From contig JAZRDM010000037.1 in NCBI GenBank assembly GCA_045660265.1, positions 1 through 9,509 on the forward strand: a DNA stretch of 9,509 bases, written 5' to 3'. This document shows, piece after piece, positions 6,780 through 9,509 of this stretch. The notes below the pieces were generated by a model. That model saw only the letters and a program-made list of their open reading frames with translations. It was not told the DNA's origin and did not search any database. This DNA comes from Scatosoma sp045660265 (GTDB lineage: Bacteria > Bacillota > Clostridia > Christensenellales > Borkfalkiaceae). The position numbers and the translations under genes were made by a program. Every line of letters starts with the position of its first letter. Position 1 is the first letter of the stretch.

Positions 6780-7715
6780 ATGGCAAAAATTATAGGACCC
6801 GGTTCTTTGATCGTGGACGTAACTGGTTTTGCGCCTCATCTTCCCGTAGCGGGAGAAACTACCAAAGGAAGCACCTTGCGGTTCGGCCCTGGAGGAAAGG
6901 GTAGCAATCAAATGACGGCGGCGCACCGTGCCGGCGCGGAAGTAAAAATTATTGGCATTCGCGGCGATGACGTGCTGGGGCAAATTCTAAAGAAGCATTA
7001 TGAAAATGAAGGGATGTCTGAAGAATATGTAACCATCGATCCTGCCGCTGAAACAGGGAGCGCACTCATTGAAATTAATGAAAGCGATGCACAAAATCGT
7101 ATCATTGTTATTTTTGCTGCAAACGAGCAGGTGTGCGAAGAAAACATCTCTGCCGCAGAAAAAGATTTTGTCGATTGTGACGCCGTGCTTACGCAATTTG
7201 AAACGACAGTTGTAGCCGTCGAAAAAGCAAAAGAGTTAGCGCAAAAATATAATAAACCGTTTATTCTAAATCCTGCGCCTTACGTTCCCGTGCCCCAAGA
7301 GCTGTTTTACGGTGTGGATTACGTGACACCCAACGAAACCGAGGCTGAACAATTCACGGGTGTAAAAATTGAAGGGGAAGAAAGTTATCGAAAGGCAGCG
7401 CAAAAGTTTTTGGAAATGGGCGTGAAAAACGTTATTCTTACGCTCGGGGTAAAAGGTGCGTACTATACGGATGGGCGGCGTGAGCTTTTTGTTCCCGCTT
7501 TACAGGTAAAAGCGGTGGAAACAACGGGTGCGGGGGATGCTTTTAACGGCGGTCTTGCCACAGCACTTGCGGAAGGGTTTCCTATAGACGTTGCGTTAAA
7601 ATTTGCTACTTGTACAGCGGCGATTTCGGTAACTCGTTTGGGGTCTTCGCCTTCTATGCCTTATCGTCACGAAATTCTTTCTCTATTACAAAAAGAATTC
7701 AATGTTACACTGTAA
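6780..7715 (+). CDS. rbsK: PfkB-family sugar kinase, ribokinase-like
   Basis: A 311-residue cytoplasmic kinase of the PfkB/ribokinase family. Visible are the N-terminal substrate-binding strand GSLIVD (8-13), the first signature GPGGKGSNQ (36-44), TGSALIEIN typical of ribokinases, NPAP, the TPNETEAE segment, and the second signature TTGAGDAFNGG with the catalytic-base Asp253. It phosphorylates the terminal hydroxyl of a sugar with ATP. By sequence it is ribokinase-like; deoxyribokinase or a kinase for another pentose or sugar acid is equally possible, and the neighbouring DeoC favours a 2-deoxy sugar or related compound. GGGAG (6768-6772) lies seven bases before ATG 6780; a second purine-rich stretch (6757-6764) precedes it. 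The symbol rbsK names the family, not a proven ribose role. Confidence 0.87.
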   Translation: MAKIIGPGSLIVDVTGFAPHLPVAGETTKGSTLRFGPGGKGSNQMTAAHRAGAEVKIIGIRGDDVLGQILKKHYENEGMSEEYVTIDPAAETGSALIEINESDAQNRIIVIFAANEQVCEENISAAEKDFVDCDAVLTQFETTVVAVEKAKELAQKYNKPFILNPAPYVPVPQELFYGVDYVTPNETEAEQFTGVKIEGEESYRKAAQKFLEMGVKNVILTLGVKGAYYTDGRRELFVPALQVKAVETTGAGDAFNGGLATALAEGFPIDVALKFATCTAAISVTRLGSSPSMPYRHEILSLLQKEFNVTL

Positions 7716-7727
7716 GGAGGCGAGGGT

Positions 7728-8717
7728 TTGGATTTTTTACATAGTTTTCTTGCCGTCGCAGAAAAAGTAGGGCTACTTTTTATTTTGATTGCAGTTGGAT
7801 TCTTTTGTCAAAAGAAAAAGCTTCTTACCGAAGAAACGAACAAATGCTTGGCGGATATCGTAATGTATTTCGTAACGCCTTGCGTGATTGTAAACGCATT
7901 CAGCGCTACGCTTTATGCCAAAGAAGAACTCTACGATATTTTGAAAAACATCGGTTTGGTGGCAATTATCGCTGCCGTCATGCACGTTGTCATGATTGCG
8001 GTTGTATGTTTGGTTTTTCGAAATAAAGAAGAAAATCGACGCCGAGTGATGCGCTTCGCCGCTGTATTTTCTAACGCAGGGTTCATTGCGCTTCCGCTTG
8101 CACAGGCGCTTATTGACACTCCTACCAGTCACGAGGGAGCGTTGTATGCGGCGGTGTATCTTGCTGTGTTCAACATTGTGCTTTGGACGTGGGGACTTAT
8201 GGACATGAGCGGCGATAGAAAAACGATGAGTTTCCGTAAAATTTTGCTCAATCCAGGTGTGGTCGGCGTGGTGGTGGGAATGATTTTCTTCACGTCGCCT
8301 TTGTATATCGGTAGCGGCGAAACGGCAGGGATTCATTTGCCGTCCGTGCTTACAGATGCGCTTTCAGCAATGTCGGCACTCAATTTACCGTTGCCTATGT
8401 TTATGGTGGGGTTTTATTTGGCAAAAGCCGATTTGAAAGCGGCTTTTTGCGACATTGGGTCATATTTGTGTTTAGTGTTGCGCTTAATTATATTTCCATT
8501 ACTGCTTTTAGGCGCATTGTACTTATTTGGTGCGCGCGGAAACGTGCTTATTGTTTCGGTAATCGGTGCAAGCGCTCCCGTAGGTGCAACGGCCACTATA
8601 TTTGCAGCGAAATTTAATCGGGATACCGAACTTTCTGTGCGTTTGGTCTCGCTGTCCACGGTGCTTTCACTATTTACGATGCCGATTATTATCGGGATTA
8701 CGCAAATGATTGCTTAA
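7728..8717 (+). CDS. AEC-family (auxin efflux carrier-type) membrane transporter
   Basis: A 329-residue integral membrane protein with about ten hydrophobic segments in two halves separated by a central loop near residues 160-170. Typical AEC features are the N-terminal half segment VTPCVIVNAFS (49-59), SNAGFIALPLAQAL (115-128), LPLPMFMVG in the second half, and the late segment SAPVGATATIFA. Bacterial AEC proteins carry small organic anions such as malate and malonate. It starts at TTG 7728, chosen because a full AAGGAGG (7714-7720), overlapping the stop of the kinase gene, lies seven bases upstream. As the last gene of the operon it could import an acidic substrate or export an acid product. 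The family is not typical for neutral sugar uptake. Confidence 0.9.
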   Translation: MDFLHSFLAVAEKVGLLFILIAVGFFCQKKKLLTEETNKCLADIVMYFVTPCVIVNAFSATLYAKEELYDILKNIGLVAIIAAVMHVVMIAVVCLVFRNKEENRRRVMRFAAVFSNAGFIALPLAQALIDTPTSHEGALYAAVYLAVFNIVLWTWGLMDMSGDRKTMSFRKILLNPGVVGVVVGMIFFTSPLYIGSGETAGIHLPSVLTDALSAMSALNLPLPMFMVGFYLAKADLKAAFCDIGSYLCLVLRLIIFPLLLLGALYLFGARGNVLIVSVIGASAPVGATATIFAAKFNRDTELSVRLVSLSTVLSLFTMPIIIGITQMIA

Positions 8718-8741
8718 AAAATTGCGGGAAGCAAGATTTTT
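8710..8741 (+). terminator. Weak rho-independent terminator candidate at the operon end
   Basis: TTGCTT (8710-8715) and AAGCAA (8729-8734) form a six-pair stem with a 13-base loop, followed by five T residues at 8737-8741. The stem begins inside the stop codon region of the transporter gene. The stem is A/T-rich and the loop is large, so termination would be weak. An alternative shorter stem TTGC/GCAA (8722-8725 with 8731-8734) uses the same right arm. Confidence 0.3.
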
Positions 8742-8745
8742 GAGC

Positions 8746-8797
8746 CGACATTGAAATTCAAACTAAGATTGTTCAGTTTTGAATTATTATGATGTCG
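8746..8797 (+). repeat. 52-base composite inverted repeat in the gap before the rhamnosidase gene
   Basis: Two nested arms pair: CGACAT (8746-8751) with ATGTCG (8792-8797), and AATTCAAA (8755-8762) with TTTGAATT (8778-8785). They are separated by a small asymmetric internal loop (three against six bases), and the terminal loop is 15 bases. In total 14 base pairs are possible. No T-run follows. It lies after the operon and about 100 bases before the next gene, so it could be a 3' stabilising structure, a leader structure or a protein-binding dyad. Confidence 0.5.
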
Positions 8798-8848
8798 CTA
8801 TAGGTTTGAAAAGATAAATGAAGGAATTTTTTTGTATCTGTGAAAAAA

Positions 8849-8862
8849 TTACAGGATTGTAA
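8849..8862 (+). promoter_or_regulatory. Short dyad TTACA-GGAT-TGTAA upstream of the rhamnosidase gene
   Basis: A perfect five-base inverted repeat around a four-base centre, 33 bases before the start codon at 8896. Its size and position suit an operator for the following gene, but such short dyads are common in A/T-rich DNA. I see no good promoter hexamers around it. Confidence 0.25.
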
Positions 8863-8895
8863 GAAAATTGAAATACTTGATTAAGTAGGTGGAGA

Positions 8896-9509
8896 ATGAG
8901 AGACAGTTTTATTTGCGCAACTGAAGATTATTGCAAATTATACGAGCATATATCTGCGCCTTACATTCGTAAAGATTTTATTGTCCATAATTTTAAGGTT
9001 GCGAAAGTACGAATTTGTGGGCTTGGATTCTACGAGTTGTTTTTGAATGGTGAAAAAATTACAAAAGGGAAGCTTGCCCCTTATATTTCCAATCCGGACC
9101 ATTTGATTTATTATGATGAATATGATATTACGAATCTATTAAATCAAGGCGGTAATACAATCGGTACTATTTTAGGAAATGGATTTTTGAATAATATCGG
9201 TGGATACCCTTGGGGGTTTGATGAAGCGTTATTTCGTAGCGCGCCTATGGTTTCACTTGTTTTGGAGGTTGATGGAAAGGAAATACTAAAATCAGATGAA
9301 AGTTTTAAGACTGCGCCGTCGCCTATTTATTTTGATGATTTGCGTTGTGGGGAATATTATGATGCACAAAAAGAACAGCAAGGTTGGTCGCTGTACGGTT
9401 TTGATGATTCATCGTGGACATTTGTGAAAAAAGCAGTTTCGCCACCTATGGGAAAGCTTGTAAAAGCGAGTGCTGAACCCATTACAGTGAGAAAAGAAAT
9501 ATTGCCTGT
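8896..9509 (+). CDS. Alpha-L-rhamnosidase-like protein (GH78), N-terminal part (3' end outside window)
   Basis: The first 204 codons of a gene that runs off the right edge without a stop. The protein shows the N-terminal beta-sandwich of bacterial alpha-L-rhamnosidases (family GH78): CGLGFYELFLNGEKI (41-55), YDITNLL, GNGF, a GEYYDA segment with Glu153, and GFDDSSW (168-174). The catalytic (alpha/alpha)6 barrel would lie downstream and is not visible. These enzymes release terminal alpha-L-rhamnose from pectin fragments and plant glycosides. The N-terminus MRDSFICATE shows no signal peptide, so the enzyme is probably cytoplasmic and acts on imported oligosaccharides. An in-frame TGA at 8878-8880 and lack of other start codons fix the ATG at 8896. 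The ribosome binding site AGGTGGAG (8887-8894) is unusually close to the start. Confidence 0.88.
   Translation, partial: MRDSFICATEDYCKLYEHISAPYIRKDFIVHNFKVAKVRICGLGFYELFLNGEKITKGKLAPYISNPDHLIYYDEYDITNLLNQGGNTIGTILGNGFLNNIGGYPWGFDEALFRSAPMVSLVLEVDGKEILKSDESFKTAPSPIYFDDLRCGEYYDAQKEQQGWSLYGFDDSSWTFVKKAVSPPMGKLVKASAEPITVRKEILP

Larger units (their letters stand above)
1038..8717 (+). other. Predicted nine-gene operon for carbohydrate catabolism
   Basis: Nine same-strand genes run from 1038 to 8717. Gaps are 53, 18, 11, 10, 22 and 12 bases, with two overlaps (ATGA at 3685-3688 and eight bases at 4589-4596). Each gene has a clear purine-rich ribosome binding site. No convincing terminator is seen inside. 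Larger non-coding gaps of 193 and 178 bases mark the two ends. The products form a plausible set of mutarotation, oxidation, lactone hydrolysis, isomerisation, phosphorylation, aldol cleavage and transport. Co-transcription is inferred from spacing. Confidence 0.85.

Noticed and set aside
7773..8336. 187-codon open frame on the reverse strand inside the transporter gene
   Set aside because: The composition is Arg/His/Asn-rich with no recognisable domain, and it lies fully opposite a well-supported membrane protein gene.
1038..8717. Assignment as an ascorbate (ula), rhamnose (rha) or nucleoside (deo) operon
   Set aside because: Only single look-alike members are present; the rest of each standard gene set is missing from the operon.
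1..9509. tRNA, rRNA, CRISPR array, insertion sequence, phage or defence genes
   Set aside because: I saw no cloverleaf, regularly spaced repeats, transposase, integrase or defence-protein motif on either strand.

Overview
The window looks like a chromosomal carbohydrate-utilisation locus from a Gram-positive, probably clostridial (Bacillota) bacterium of a plant-polysaccharide-rich habitat such as a gut. This rests on strong AGGAGG-type ribosome binding sites, very tight same-strand gene packing, a TTG start, a moderate-to-low G+C content and the protein families present. The species cannot be named from the sequence.

Layout: every gene is on the + strand. (1) Bases 2-844 are the 3' part of a glycoside hydrolase family 43 gene that enters from the left. 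(2) Bases 845-1037 are a non-coding control region with a candidate promoter, a LacI/CcpA-like operator and a spaced direct repeat. (3) Bases 1038-8717 are nine closely packed genes, almost certainly one operon: zinc-type dehydrogenase 1, short-chain dehydrogenase (SDR), UlaG-like metallo-beta-lactamase-fold hydrolase, aldose-epimerase-like protein, zinc-type dehydrogenase 2, cupin, deoxyribose-phosphate aldolase (DeoC), ribokinase-family kinase and AEC-family transporter. (4) Bases 8718-8895 are a second non-coding region with a weak terminator candidate and a 52-base composite inverted repeat. (5) Bases 8896-9509 are the 5' part of a family 78 alpha-L-rhamnosidase-like gene that leaves on the right.

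Reading the operon as chemistry: the epimerase-like protein could set the anomer of a sugar, a dehydrogenase could oxidise it to a lactone, the UlaG-like hydrolase could open the lactone, and a second dehydrogenase and the cupin could oxidise or isomerise the product. The kinase and DeoC-type aldolase would then phosphorylate and cleave it to a C2 aldehyde and glyceraldehyde 3-phosphate or analogues. The AEC carrier would move an organic acid. This order is inference; the individual family assignments are well supported. The set is not the standard nucleoside/deoxyribose operon, and I know of no named pathway with exactly this gene set. The rhamnosidase has no visible signal peptide, so it probably acts on imported oligosaccharides in the cytoplasm; the GH43 N-terminus lies outside the window.

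The most notable details are the SDR with Phe in place of the catalytic Tyr (and Asp in place of the tetrad Asn), the cupin lacking its first metal-binding His, the DeoC with an altered phosphate-binding loop, and the regulatory repeats on both sides of the operon.
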